Notes under the pieces: generated by a model | What the model was told of the DNA's origin: nothing | Database searches by the model: none | Seen by the model: the letters and a program-made list of their open reading frames with translations, nothing else | Translations under genes and position numbers: made by a program | NCBI GenBank assembly: GCA_034670405.1 | Contig: JAXDDX010000058.1 | Span: 2,655,501-2,719,500 of the forward strand | Reading direction: 5' to 3' | Source: Hoplostethus atlanticus | Taxonomy: Eukaryota > Chordata > Actinopteri > Trachichthyiformes > Trachichthyidae | Length of the DNA: 64,000 bases | Shown here: positions 19,441 through 33,688 of the stretch, one piece after another | Layout of the letters: each line of letters begins with the position of its first letter | Numbering within the stretch: position 1 is the first letter of the stretch

Positions 19441-22400
19441 CACATGTTTACGCTGGATCCTAATCAAAACTCTGGGCCACCCGTTGATCACTAAACTTAA
19501 CAGTTTAGTTCTGTCTGTGGGAGTTTTATAAGACTGTTGGTTCAACCCCAAGCCCTCTACAATACCTCCTCTGTTGAAGTCTTGACTTTGTTTAGTCCAT
19601 GTATTTGTAGACCATGCCAGTTTAATCCGATGTTGTTTTGCTGCTTTGAATTGACTGAGATTTACTGGACAGACAAATGCAATTAGCATCGTCTGATTGA
19701 AAGCAAAATCAAATTTGTCTGGGAATGAACCCTGATTTAGGCCAATTGAACCCACCTGAAGACACTGCCATCACAGTTGAATGTATCAGTTCATTGTTGA
19801 CACTGCTGAAACCTAATATGTTTCTATACAAATGGCCACTTCACAATAGTCAAAGTGATATAATTAAAAATTTAAACTCAAAACAGATGTTGTCCGGATG
19901 CTTTTAACAATTCTCCTAGTGTATTACTGAACGTTTTTTATGAACCATATAGATTCTCCTGTAAATAACAGTCTCATCTACCTGTGTACCTACTGTGAAA
20001 TTTGAAATGATAAATGCATCAACTTATTTTTGTATTTTTGTACTGCCATTTCAAAACAATACAAGTACAAAATGTGTCACAATGTGTCGTCTTTCTCTCT
20101 TTATTCAAGAATTACATAGCTAACGTCTTAGGTAAAGGTTTTGATGAACAACCTGTTCATCCTATGTATTGTTCCGCACCGTATCGCAATAGGTTTAATA
20201 CTTACAATGTACTGTAAAATGTTTAGATTTTCACAAACTATGAGTGAAACATAATAAGTAATCATAGCCAATCCCTATCATCCAAATGAGGTCATGTCAT
20301 ATACTTGCATCCTAAAGAGAGCTGGACAGCCTCATGCTAGGAGTGGATTTGTCAAGCAACCAGCCAGGCAGTCAGTCTATGCGTGCAGTGGCTGGGCCTC
20401 CTCCTATGCGTGCAGTGGTTGGGCCTCCTCTCCTATGCGTGCAGAGGTTGGGCTTCCTCTCTGACAGGCCTCTGCTAGGCCTCTTGTGGGAGGCAGCAGA
20501 GAATCAAATCCAGGCTGAGCAGATTTTCTGCCCTCCCTCCCGAGGGATAGTCCCCCTGCTCTGGATTAGGTGGGAGTGGTGGTAAGTAGAGGGATGGAGG
20601 GTGAAGGAATTGAGGAATGAACATTTCGAAGTGCAGAGGCCTGGGTACTGACTCACTTTCCTGTGTGTACCTCCCTTGTTTTTCTCTCTTCTCTCACTTC
20701 TGAATTCTGCACTGCGCCATGCGGCAGCATCTGGTTCAACTTTAGGGCGATGTTTATATTTCTATCCAACAACCCTTTTATTACATTGGGAATGGAATTA
20801 GATGTTTTGTTTGTTTGAACAACATAACAATGACACCAAGGGACTGTTGTTATGTCCTCACATACAATACACAAAAATGACTTCTTCTTAAATGTATCTT
20901 TTTTTATGTTCTTGTAACATTTCCTGTGCTTTCCAAATAAAATAATACAGTATTGAATGATCCAATGGAATTTGCTAGGGGACTTTAACACAACAGTTTA
21001 AGCACTGGCACACAAACATATTGGTCAGATCTTGTCATCAGGCACACAGACATGACCTCATTGTGGCCCACTGGAGTTGGTTTTGTTTGGGTAAAGGGAG
21101 GCTTCTGTCCTTCGATGAGGCCCTCGTGCCAGCTCAGTTTCCCATCATAGGGAACAAAATGCAGTAAATACATTCCAGATATTATCTCTGAATCCATAAA
21201 TGCATAATCTGCCTCAGTATGTAGGATGTATGGGGAAAAATATAACGTTCCAGGCAATGATTCCTATATCATTATGGAGTCTGAGCCTATCTATAAACTC
21301 TTTTGTGACCCACACAATAAACCCACCAAACCAATGTCTCTGGCCATGATTTAAAAAGTGGCAACCCAGAAGGAAATGGAACACCCATTGGAATAAAGAG
21401 TTTGGCACACCATTTCATATGCACCATATGAAATGGTTGTGGTATTCAATAAAAACAAAAGACTGAAAAAGATTGAGACAGCAAATTTCATGCATTTGAA
21501 GTGTCCAGACACACAATCCAAACAGATAGATATCTGTAGTTCAAGACGAACAAATTCCTGTGGGCTCGTCCACTGCAGTCATTATGACTGTGTAATACCG
21601 CCAACAGGAACGACCTAATCCCGGTCAACTGTATATCATTACAACACAGCCCTCTGACTGACGTCGGATATGATGCGCACCTTGTCACACAATGGAGCTA
21701 ACGACATAACCACAGGGTAACCATATGAGCCATTTCAAGGCTATTCTAATTACACTGAGTCGTGAGACCTCAGAGATTATTTGCACACCAGGCTCTATAT
21801 TTCAATCTTTTTTCTACACGTAATGGGGTGTTGTGTGGGCAATTTGGTCCCAGCTTCACTTCCTGAACTGGTGGAATGTGTGTGTGTGTGCCGGGGGCTG
21901 AAGGGGACTGTGTAGGACATTGATGCAGAGTCTGGAACACTTTTATGGTGCAAGTCGGTTTATGATTGCATATGTGTTTGTGTGAGTGCGCGCGTGTGTG
22001 TGTGTGTGTGTGTATGCATGTGTGTGTCTGCATGCATGTTTATGAGTGTGTGTGTGTGTGGTGTCATGTCTGTAGTCCTCCCGCTGATGTATCATGGACC
22101 TATCTGGGTTTCTGGAGCTCACCTGTTGTGAGCATGGGATCAATCATACACATTGCATCATAACCTCTAGCTGAGTTGTTTATATCCCTACAAACACATG
22201 GCGCTATAATGTGACGCACACACTGACATTTCAGAGATGTTTGATCATAGTGTTCTGATATGTCAAGCTTCTTTCTCAACACTGAACATCCGCCTGGTGT
22301 GTCATTTCCTCTAAACCGCCTTACAACTTCCAGTAATTTAACAGCCAACAGTTGGGTTTGGACTGATGTTGTGATGAAACCAGGCACTGCGGAGTGTTCG

Positions 22401-25368
22401 GAGACCACCCACTCTCTGGATCACACCACCAGACCGTAAACAGTTCTGTCCCACGCAGCTGAAACTAATAGATATCAGATCTATCGCTCCATCTGAATAT
22501 ATCTGCCTCAAACTGTATTTCCCGAACTTACTCAATTTCATGACATGTCTTTCAATTGTTGAAAATCTTCCATATGCACATTTCTTTTAACTTCTGACCA
22601 TTCACCATCATATTGACACAAGAGGCCATGGATATTAGGGCCAGCCCTAACTCTTATAGTTCATATTGCTATAACATTTCTGAGAAATTACCTTTACAAT
22701 CATTCCGACTTTAGAATCTGTAAAGGTAATGTCATTTTTACAATTTAGACTATTAATCAGTTGGACTGTCCTGGCAGATAAACATTTAACAACCAACTAT
22801 TTAGACTGGATTAACAACAGTGACAATATATATTTTTATCAGACAATACCAGACCACTTTTCATGATTAGGAGAGAAGAAAACTATAGAAATATTGTTAA
22901 AAACTGTAATTTCACCTGCTAGATCTTGCTGTACAGGCCTAGTTGGGACCAGCTATTATCAAATCAAGCTTTTAGAGGTTCAAGACACATTTTTAAGCCA
23001 AAGCTGTTACCAAAGGCTTCCTTGAAGTACATCGATGTTAAAAAGATTTCTGCCACATTTCTGAAACCTTGCACTGTGCATCTAGGCTTAGCATGTAAGC
23101 GTACTATATCACAAAACTCCCCACAGTCCACTAAAGAGGAATGTTGTTGAATAAAACTATGATGTCTCGTCTCTTTGTTCAGCAAAAGCAGTTTATTTAC
23201 ATGCAGCATGGAGAGAAGTACACGGATGCAGTTCTCTGAATGGGAAATACCTAGACAATGGTTATATAGAGCGAGTGTAAGGCAGGGATAGATCTACGCC
23301 CATCTTCAAGGTTATTCTTCTAAACCCAGTGGGAAACGGTTGTACTGTGCATTCTACTCTGGCCTTCAGTACTGTCCCACACAAAGTTACATTGATTCAT
23401 AGGTTATGATTTTTTACAATGTTAAGATCACAATAGCACTTTTTATTATACAATGTTATCATAATGGCACACAAAGGTTAAGGTTAATTTCTTCCACAAA
23501 TGTTTATTATTGAGTTGGTCAGGATCAGGCCATCAACACAAGACATCAGCAGAGTTAGGAAGTTGTGCAAATACTAATTGGCCCCAATTAGGCCTGTGGA
23601 ATTGACTCATTTCCTTGTTGTGTCTTCGGGGACAGCGTCTCTTCTGCCTCTGGGTGTCTGTGTGTGGTCTAACCCATATGTGGTGTGTCGGGTTACTGGA
23701 AATACAACACAATGTGCTGTAAGGTTTTGCGAAATATACAATTTGATATTTTATTGTGGTGAACAAATTTGGTATGGTGTTTAATGAAAGTTTAAGTAAA
23801 CTCGTACATACCCCAGGGGTCTCAGAGTGTTGGGGACAAAGTCACTGAACTAAGTCTGGTGTGAGTACATGTTGAAATATGAAGCTGCTAAACTAAGAAT
23901 ATTCCAACAAAGTGTGATAATTAGGCTACGGTAAGTTCCCAAACTTGACTCAATTTGAGGCTTGAGAACATACCAGTCCAGGACCACAATTTCACATCAA
24001 AATTTCAGGTGGCTCTCACTTAGACACAAGGCAGTAATACCCTTTTGATAAGTGTTGGCCCAGCAGAGAGCCCAAATACCTGATTATTTATCGTGGAAAG
24101 TTAGTTGAGCTCTCTCATAGCTGTTACGCAATGCAGTTTGTCACATGCAATGGGAACACTTGATACAGATTTCATTACAAATTTCATTACAAATTTCATT
24201 ACAAATTTCATGACATGTTGCTTATATTTTACATAATAGCTACAATAGCCACATACCTAATGAAATCAACTGTGTGGGATTCCTCTGCTGAGTAGGAGGC
24301 CCATATGGTATCTATTCCCCCACTACAGAATGGCACATCTTGTAAACAGACCGATGGGCAGTTTTAGATTAGGGACTGACCTGCGTTGTAGCCCTGTGAT
24401 CAAACATACAGTAACAGACTAGACAGACACACACACACACCCACACACACACACACACACAGACACACACACACACACACACACACACACCAACAAAATG
24501 AATCTTCCTATCTATCTACAATCCATCTGAGGTGCAATTGCCGTGTAGTAATTGCATTGTTTTGTGTTTTCTTTGCACTCAGTCTTGACATGACCCATTT
24601 AACACATCTGCTATGACTAATAAATAGCACGCTTCAGCCATATACAATCAGAAACAGGACTAGTGAAATCAGCCAAAACATTTTGAACTAGAATCACATT
24701 CATGACTGACATACTGTCCAAGATTAGTGTTAAAATCCCCATTAGTATATACCAATACAAAGAAGGAAAATACAAGCATATAAAATCAAGATCCCTGGTG
24801 TATTAAAGGAACATCTGCAGTGAGTGACCAAAAAAAACTCCATTACGACAAAAAAGGTTGGACTTATTGTGCACATATGTTCCTCTAACAGATTTATATT
24901 TTTTAGATGCTTAGTGATATCATTTCAATCATTAATGTACCAATACTCTACCAAGTGGGTTTTTCCTGTGACGAAGCGCTTGATCACAAGCACAGTGGAA
25001 AAACACTGTAGACTGGAAACAACATCCAAGAAGAGAAGTGTACCTGCTGTGATTCAGATTGGAGTATATGCTGTATCCTGATGTGTTGACAAGGTGTGAT
25101 GTTTATTAACAATTCTTTCCATCACTAAGGCTGATTTTTTATAGCTTTCTTGCTCTCACTCCAGGGATCTTACCATAAATTTGTGTGTGTGTGTGTGTGT
25201 GTTTTGTTATGTTCTATAATGCACATCTCTTGTGATGCATGACCTTAGCCAGAGTGTGTATAGAGAGAGAGAGAGTCCTCGATGGGTGGGACTGAAAACA
25301 AGTGACGCATGACTAAGAGGCCCAGGAAGTTCCAGCAGGCGGCTGTTATTGCTGTGTGGTGTGTGTGT

Positions 25369-25424
<56 letters not shown>

Positions 25425-27876
25425 TCTGGCGGCCCAGTGTAACTGTGTAGGGCATTCCCGTCTGAAGCGTCTGGAGCAGCTCTATGGAGTGACAAAAGCA
25501 GCAGTATCCTTTGCAGAGTATTTGTCTGCTACTTTGGCTGTTACATGTTATTGCCTCTTATGCCTTGTGTTATAGAACCAAACTGTAATAAAACTAAGTA
25601 AGGGGTAACAACAAATATATTGTATTCTCTAATTCCTTGTATTTGTATGTGTCTGTGTGTATGTGTAGTGCTTGTGTAGTTTGATAGTCATATATTGTGT
25701 GTGTCTTTTAGAAGCAGGATACAGTGTGGTATTAAACTACTATGTTTTTGGTCAACATATCAACAAGTCCAGATTAGCAGTGACCTGAACTCAACTCCAT
25801 GATGTGGAAGGTACCCAGTCTGGCTTAGTTGCTTTCTGCTGCTCACATGACCTGTCTCTGACCCTTGTGTGACCCACAGTCACTCACTCCCCAGATTGAA
25901 ATGCAACAATGAAAATTTGACTGGGACGGTGGTGGTGGTGACGCACTGGGTGCAGAGAGACAATAGCTTACCTCAGCCCAGCAGACATAGCAAACCTCAC
26001 TGCTATCAGGCCCTCTCTAATCTCAGCCCATGGGACAGCCATGTCTTTCCTGCTCCCACATGGCCTGATCAGACACAACACAGGGCTAAAGGACATTAGG
26101 ACCTAACTAGGTTAGGATGTGGCCTCTGCTTTGAGGAAACATCCAACCTTATTACAACTAATCATATCTATGATGTCTCTTCCAAGTTAAGTTAGATTCA
26201 AGTTAGTCATTGTTTCACTGTTAGAATACTGTTTTTATTTTTTTCAGTATTAGGTCATTAGCACATTTTTTCTGCATATTGATGAATTTTTACCCACCAG
26301 TATGTTGGCAACATGTGCATAAAATGTCTTTCCTCCAAATCAATAGGACAATAAAACATCCTTGTGCTCTCCCAAATTGGTACCCTCCTGTGCTGTGTAT
26401 TTTCTAAAACATATTGTGCCTGTTCCACGCTATATCCATAGGAGGTTGCTTACAGACATCTGTGTTAAAAATGTCCAGGGCTATTCTACCTCAGAAGCAT
26501 GAAATTATACATCATATCAGGCCAGACGGCTTGAGGGCTGTGATTGGCTGTGGGACAGTCAGATGGGAACTCCTACTTATTCTCAACATGTGGTGCCAAG
26601 CACTAGAGATAATTCTTAAGTGAGCACAGTAAACTCAATACCCCTGCATACTGGAGGCGTATCTTACAAACCTGTCACAGTAAGCCATAAATCAGCAGCT
26701 ACGACAATACCATTAAAGATACCTGTGAAAAAGTAAAATAGTTTTCACCTCCAAAAATAAAATCCTAAAGACCTGGAACCTTGACTGGCTATTATCAATA
26801 ATTTCCCCACCACTTCCTCTGTAGATCTTCATGGCTACCTCAGGACCACCAGTGAGGCCTTAAGGATGTTCATGTTCCAATGTTGATAGTTAAATTATCA
26901 CTGTTTTATTTCTCAGATCTGACTTGAATTCAAATCCAAGATTCAAAACCTTATTGTCCATTAATGCAAGGATGAATTAAAAATCTTTGACTCGATGCAT
27001 GGCTCAGCGATAGATTGCACAATACAAACAACATTAAGTATGCCTATTGGGCTGAAGAGGTGGTTGTCAGGGGTCCAATGGAAAAGTAACATTTTACAAA
27101 ATAAATCTAGTGCGGTGCCAAATAACAAAAACACATCTTAGGCTTTCCCATCGCTGGAAAACTATAATATGGTAACCTGTGGTGCATGGGCACAGCAGGG
27201 AACCTGAGCCTGCACTCTTAAGACATGAGCTCAGAGGGGCTGTAGAAGGGATAGGATGCATGTGTGGTGTGTCAGTGATAAGGATTTGTTGGACAATATT
27301 AGCCTTAACCAGTCTTATCTTATCTTAACTTCAGAAAAATAGGTTATTTTCATGACTGAATCATACTACTAATGTAGTATCACATTAAAATCTAAACTGT
27401 ACAGAAATAGAATGCCAAAGAATTAACTGTATTTTCACCATAAGTATCCCCCTCCTTCCAGTTTCACTGTGAAATACAGTAAGACAACACTTGATACACA
27501 AAGGCACCACCTTGTGGCAAATTATTATAAAGCAGCTAAAGCAGATAATAAAATCAGTATGCATAGTTCATTCATAATTTAAAAGCAACACAATTAGCAG
27601 TGGTCTCAAATGCAAGAAATATGTTTAGGTATTTAGAATTAAAGCATTGATAATGCACATATTCAAGATAATATATTTTATATGTTTTTTTTGATCGGAA
27701 CATGCAATACTGATTTTCAACATTTATCATCCAGGCTTTTTTTTCAATAACGGAATTAATTTCATGATTTGGATGAAGTTTCATAACTAACGCAAGTCCG
27801 TCGTTTTTCCCAGAACACGAATATTGTCCTTTTCAGGATTCCGTAGTCATTCTCCTGTACTGTGTAGTGGCTAAAG
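19439..27876. other. Spacer between fstl3 and rnf126: no gene seen
   Basis: No exon-like frame with a recognisable domain was found on either strand. It holds GT/CA tracts (21995-22060, 24427-24491, 25181-25202, 25360-25422), a four-copy 12-bp tandem of ATTTCATTACAA (24169-24211), and a perfect 12-bp inverted repeat ATTACCTTTACA / TGTAAAGGTAAT (22687-22698 and 22719-22730). A weak CTCF-like match on the minus strand (27505-27518) lies about 360 bases before rnf126. Confidence 0.55.
20377..20460. repeat. Three-copy tandem repeat, 27-29 bp unit
   Basis: CTATGCGTGCAGTGGYTGGG followed by CCTCCTC occurs three times, starting at 20377, 20404 and 20433. The copies differ by a few substitutions and a 2-base length change. 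Confidence 0.85.
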
Positions 27877-30800
27877 ATGGCGGAAGCTCCTCCATGGCCT
27901 AGCCGGTTTTTCTGTCATAGGTGTTCAGCAGAGATTAGTCCTCGTCTCCCCGTAAGTACCATGGATAAAGAGTAAAGGTAGAGATATTTGGATGAAAGAG
28001 AAATCTGGCAAATGCTGTTCCTGCTCAAGCGGAGACATTTATAGCATTATAGCAGTTAGCCAGCTAACATTAGCTAGCTCCTATGAGTCCAGTCTGTACT
28101 ATCATGCTAACGCTACATAACGTTAGCTAGTTAGCAAAGTAGCTAGCCCATCAATGTTCAAAATGTGAATTGCTTATCCACTTGAAGCTTGTTTACCGCA
28201 GCTAAGTGATAAACTAGTCAGGTAGTTACATTACATACACAGTGTTATCAAACTTAAATGTTTTACGCAGTCAATTGGTTGATTTTACGAGGTGGGATTA
28301 CAAGTACAGTTGATGCACAGCTTCAGTTATCATTACCTGTGACACTGTATCTGATCGCGTACATTTATGAAACTTATAATTTTTAAGAATGAATGCATCC
28401 TAAGTCGAACATGTTAGTCTGCCTTAAAATGCAATGTTTATTCACCTGTGCTGAATTATCCTACAGTAAAGAAACAAACAATACAACTGCATTCTTTTTG
28501 CTTTGCCATTCACTAAGCCACACCAATAGCTTTCCAGTCACAGGCTGGAATGATCTGTCATAGAATAGTAAACGTGTCCCTCACAATGGAAGAGATCCAC
28601 TGTAGGTTTCCCCAGTGTGCTGGTAATTGTAATTAATGGCTGATGTGATTCTTCTCGTTTACAATACCATATAATTTACCATAATAACTCGGACGATCAG
28701 GTATTTTTCCTTTGTCTGTTTGCAAGGTAGATACATGATATATTAATGGTTGAACATGTTGAGGGAATGATGTGTGATCAGAACAAAGCCTAAATACTAG
28801 AATACAGAATAAACATGAAGTAGAATAATATTGACTTATGCAGTGCAATTTCCACCTCACAAAGTACTTTTTTAAAAAAAAAGGGTGTTTCGACAGCCTA
28901 GACAGTTTAGACAGGTGTTCTGATACTGTGCATCTTTCAATAAATAGAAAAGTTAAACATCAGCGAAAGATTTCTGTTGTATTTAGAGAAAAATAACCAT
29001 TTTAATGGTAAGCCTACACTGTTGGATTCTTTTTTTTTGTTTGCAGGACTACACATGTCCAAGATGTGAGTCCGGATTTATCGAGGAGCTACTAGAGGAG
29101 AGAAGGTGTGTATGAAGCGTACTTTCTGAAGCAAGCTCCCATGATGAAGTTATCATCTTTTCCTCATTTGTAATTACTGTGTAATTGACAGATTCAGTGT
29201 AAAGTATCTGTCAACATATTCATTAAGATTTTTTAAAAACGCTTAAAACTTTTAAAACTCCTCAAATCATTCTTAACAATAGTAAACCTAGGCTTAACTT
29301 GTGAACTATCTTTCCCGTGTTTAGTGCTGACAATGGCTCCATGTCCACCATCTCCAGCGGGGACCAGAACCAGCAGCCGTTTGAGGTTTCTGAACTTATT
29401 CTTTACTCAGATCTCACTCACATACCTCCTTCTATCCTACTGAACAATGTTACATCATATTGTCAGTATTTGCCAAGATTGTTTCCATTGACATTTTTGC
29501 TGATCTGGGTTATCGCAAAAATGTAATGTCCTGGACATGATGTGTAACGCATTTTACAAGTAATTTTTGGTTTGCCCTTTCTGCATTGACAACCATTTCT
29601 GTGAGTCTCTCTGTGCAGTAAATTGTCATGGAACTAGTGAGCAAAGTTGACTTTGTTTAGTCACAGATGAATAATATGTAAGAGCTGTCAGGTCATTCTA
29701 TATGAAGCCTTTTCATCCTGAAACACATCGGCTGTGATGATGGTGATCTCTGTAAACAAGGAAGTATGTCATCATGCATTCTAGAACACTTCCATTGGGG
29801 TGAAATTTGACCTGACAGTCAACATAGCCCTCAGCCTTCTAGTTTGTTCTATTGACTATAAATAGTTGTGGTTAGCTGTACAAAAATCACAATGCTCTAC
29901 TGGAGATTATAAAACTCAATTCAATGTGTGTGCCTTGATCTTTTTGTGTCTCAGAATGTGGATCAGTCCTTGTTTACATTCCCTTCGGGCTATGGCCAGT
30001 TTGCCCTGGGTGTCTTTGATGACAGCTTTGATTTTGGGGCTGGACTGGGAACAGAGGACAACCGTGATGCTGAAAACCGACGGGAAAGGGAGATGGCGTC
30101 ACGGCAGCGATATGGCGCCAGGCAACCCAGGGGTCGTCATGGTTCCCGACGACAGGCAGGGAGGCATGAGGGAGTGCCCACTTTAGAGGGGTAAGGAGCA
30201 CAGGTAGTAACTTGTGGGATTTGTCTTCATTCTCACTCTCTCTTGATTAATGTCATTTGTCATAAATTCCTAGTTGTCAGTACTCTCTTTTCCCCTGGCC
30301 TTCATTTATGACTCTACTAATAGCACATCATCTTAACACGCAGGGTAAAGTTTCATTTTTTCCTTCTAATACATACACATCATCACTGTATGTTTTGTTC
30401 TCTTACATAGAATCATTCAACAACTAGTGAATGGAATAATTGCACCTACTGCAATGCCAAATATTGGTGTTGGACCCTGGTGAGTATATGGAACACAGCA
30501 ATAATAAACTAGAAAGAAAATCATGTTTCCTCTCTTCCTGTCTTTGTTCTAATGGTAAATTGTTCTTTTAAAAGGGGCGTTCTTCACTCAAATCCTATGG
30601 ATTATGCCTGGGGTGCTAACGGACTGGATGCAATTATAACGCAGGTATTATTTTTAAAATAAATAAAGTCTTTAACTGTTGTTAAGTAATTACCTTGCTT
30701 ATATAAAATGTAACTGATTTTATTTATTTTTTATTTTTTTGCTCTCAATTATTTGTTTTGATTTTAGACATTGTGCCAGAATACTTGTGGTTAATAGCAT

Positions 30801-31515
30801 GAATACAATAGTTTTGATAGTTCATTTTTTTCCTTTTTATTAATCTTAATTTCTTTCTTTTTTTTTTCTTTCCTCACTAGTTATTAAACCAGTTTGAGAA
30901 CAGCGGACCGCCCCCTGCTGATAGGGATAAAATAAAGAGCCTCCCTACAGTACACATCACAGAGGAGCATGTTGGTAAGTACATTGTGGCAACTCACAAA
31001 CTGTAAATAGGAGTGAAAATCATACCTCATCATACCTCAGCTTACTTTGGTTTGGTGTCTTTTCCACCAGATCCTATTTGAATACTTTACCATTTTTAAC
31101 ATGGTCTCCTTTCAGCCTCGGGTCTAGAATGTCCAGTGTGTAAAGAAGATTACAGTGCTGGAGAAAATGTGAGGCAGCTTCCATGCAATCACATGTTCCA
31201 TAATGACTGCATAGTGCCCTGGCTGGAACAGGTAATAGACATCTCTACACTCAGCCGTTCATTGCTCAGAACTGACAAAACAATAGAGAAATGAAAAAAA
31301 ACAACACAAATTTTCAGTAATTACACTAAAACAGCTTCACTCTTTTTACCATTGTTTTTCACCAGCATGATACCTGTCCAGTGTGCAGGAAAAGCTTGAG
31401 TGGACAGAACACAGCAATGAACCCTCCAGAACTATCAGGGATGAATTTTACCTCTTCCTCCACCCCTCAATCTTCGAGCTCTACCAGCAATGAGAACTCT
31501 GCAAATAACCCATAA
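27877..31515 (+). CDS. rnf126: RING-H2 E3 ubiquitin ligase RNF126
   Basis: RNF126 is a cytosolic/nuclear E3 ligase that works with BAG6 on mislocalised membrane proteins. Nine coding exons: 27877-27951, 29047-29105, 29325-29385, 29955-30190, 30411-30479, 30575-30644, 30881-30974, 31116-31231 and 31366-31515. They total 930 bases, 309 residues (human 311), with no frame break. Exons 1-2 give the N-terminal zinc finger that binds BAG6 ([20 protein letters not shown], then RCESGF). Exon 4 holds the conserved [17 protein letters not shown] and an arginine-rich [17 protein letters not shown] stretch. Exons 8-9 hold the C3H2C3 RING (CPVCKEDY ... [11 protein letters not shown] ... CPVCR), followed by a Ser/Thr/Asn-rich tail shorter in serine than the human one. 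The start ATGGCGG has a favourable context. Introns range from 95 to 1095 bases. Confidence 0.97.
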
Positions 31516-32470
31516 AAAAACATTCCTCCATCTCACCCCATGAGCTGTTTATCGCTCCTAGGCTACCATACCTCAGAATGGTGACCTCAATCTCTCCCTA
31601 CCATAGGGTGGGGACCTGAGTGCATCTGTTCCCTCACAAGGAGTGCTCAAGCCAGATTCAGGAGTGACGTAGTATGCCCCTCCTGTTGCTTCCTCAGCCT
31701 TCAGGAGTCTGAACCAAGGGAAGGGTGGAGGCCTGGAATGCGCCTCCTGTGTGGTAGGATGTGGGAAAGGATGGGAACCTCAAGAGGCTCCGTCTGCCTG
31801 AATCACCTCATACAACAAGAGAAAACAAAGCATTTCAAAGGTGGAAGACTTGTGACAACAAGGCATAGTTGCAGTTATTTTTCCTCCAGAGTTGTATGAT
31901 TTAAAGTGACACTTTTGCTAATGAAGGAGAACGAAATGTACATTTATTCTTTTTATAAGTAGCATCCATATCACAGGTAAAATGTCTCTTAAAGTGCACT
32001 GTTTAAGTGTGTACTTCTCCAGGATTTGGATGGATATGACATTTGACACCTTTTGTTCTCCAAACAAAATTACAATAGCCTATATATTTATTATCAGTGT
32101 CCACTAGTTGATTTTTCAGATTACCTGACACTGCACAGGTACCATTGTTTGCACTTAAAATGATAAGACAAAATGCAGTAATTTTGTGCTATTTGGATAA
32201 TGACTTTTATTGGATACTCATTACTGAATTACCTACAAAGGGATTTTTCATTATATCTTATCTGCTAGCCTGAATCAGCTTTTCATATTGTTATTATACA
32301 GGATCAGAACATTTCAGTGCATTTGGCATTTTAACTTAAAAGTAAATGAAATGTTTTTTCCTTAAGTCACCAGTAGATAAAACTATTGATTTGCAGTCTG
32401 ATTATGTAAAAAAAACAAAACAAACATAAAATGAACTAATGTTGAAATAAAGATGTTTGGGTGCTACCAC
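31516..32470 (+). terminator. rnf126: rnf126 3' UTR and poly(A) signal
   Basis: Noncoding sequence follows the TAA at 31513-31515. An AATAAA hexamer at 32446-32451, followed by a GT-rich stretch (gatgtttgggtg), is the likely cleavage signal, giving a 3' UTR near 950 bases. Confidence 0.6.
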
Positions 32471-33688
32471 TCAATATTCATGTATGTGATTCTCACTGTG
32501 TAATGTTTTCTTATTTTAAGGTCTAATCTAAATCTCAACTACAAAAGTCCAGCAACAGGGACATTTTTTCATAGTAAAATTGATAGACTGAGCTCTTGAT
32601 TCACGAACTGACAATATGGTAACTAAAGATAAAATGTAGTTTGAAGCACTCCAAAGTTTATTTGAATTGTATGTGAACATTCTTTGGAGCCTAGTATTTC
32701 TGTTTTTGAGTCATGAGGAGATTTGAAATTAGATGGATTTTCATGAGATAAACCCTTTAAAAAAAAAACCGTCTTTTTACCCGTATAATAATTATGATAA
32801 CAATTTAGACAAGCATTTTCAAAGCTGATGACTTTAAACAAATAATGTGACTCTTATAAGTTCAGAAGTATTATTCAGTGGCAGAAACCTTTTAGTACAG
32901 TCTTTTAGTTTCGGCACTGATTGTGTGGTTCTGTGGTTAGACACTAGATGGGAGTGCAGTAATGAAAACAAGCAGGACTTCTGTAATCTGTTTTCTGGCA
33001 CAGCACATTTACACAATCGTTGGATAATGTAATTCTCAATTGAATGTTTACTCATTCTTCATAAAACTAAAACCCTGTTGTGATGCTAAATGCTAATTAA
33101 TGGAAATGATAGGAAATGAAACATGTTTTGCTAGAAAGGAAAATGATGTTTTCTGTGGGGCTGTGTGTGTGTGTCTCCTATACTAAGCTATTTGTTGTCA
33201 CAATGACATCCCGCATCCTCTGAGAGCAACCACCTGAAAAGTCACCAGAGGGAAACACAATAACCTCATTAGCAGCCACCTGCTTTTTTTTTAGACTGAT
33301 TGTGTGATTGTTTTGTATTGTCAAAGTCAGGGCTGATCAAAAGGCATGCAGTTGGTGAACACAGCCTTAATGAAATCCTTCAAAAAGGTATTTGCCTCCT
33401 AAATTTTATATCAATTAAACAATAAATCTGCTCTCTTTTGTTTTGTCATACCAGAGTATTTCCTCCACATTGTGCCTCTCTCAATTCCTCTGGGGTTTAG
33501 GTTCAAAGGCCTTTATTCTGAAAGCGTTAATGTTAGGGACAGGATATTGGCCTAGCCAGAAGACTGATGGATACACTTGATTTAAGCCTACAGGTTTGAC
33601 TTCCAATGGGTAAGTGGTGATTTGTGTGTTATTTTCAACAATTTAGTCATCACTCTAAGTAATTATGTTCCTTTTTAACTATGTCGTC
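32471..33688. other. Spacer after rnf126: no gene seen
   Basis: AT-rich unique sequence without a supported gene. A weak CTCF-like word ACACTAGATGGG occurs at 32941-32952. Confidence 0.5.

Noticed and set aside
19249-19755. 168-codon minus-strand frame with an Arg/Glu run
   Set aside because: The centre is the CT microsatellite read as RERERE; the rest has no known domain.
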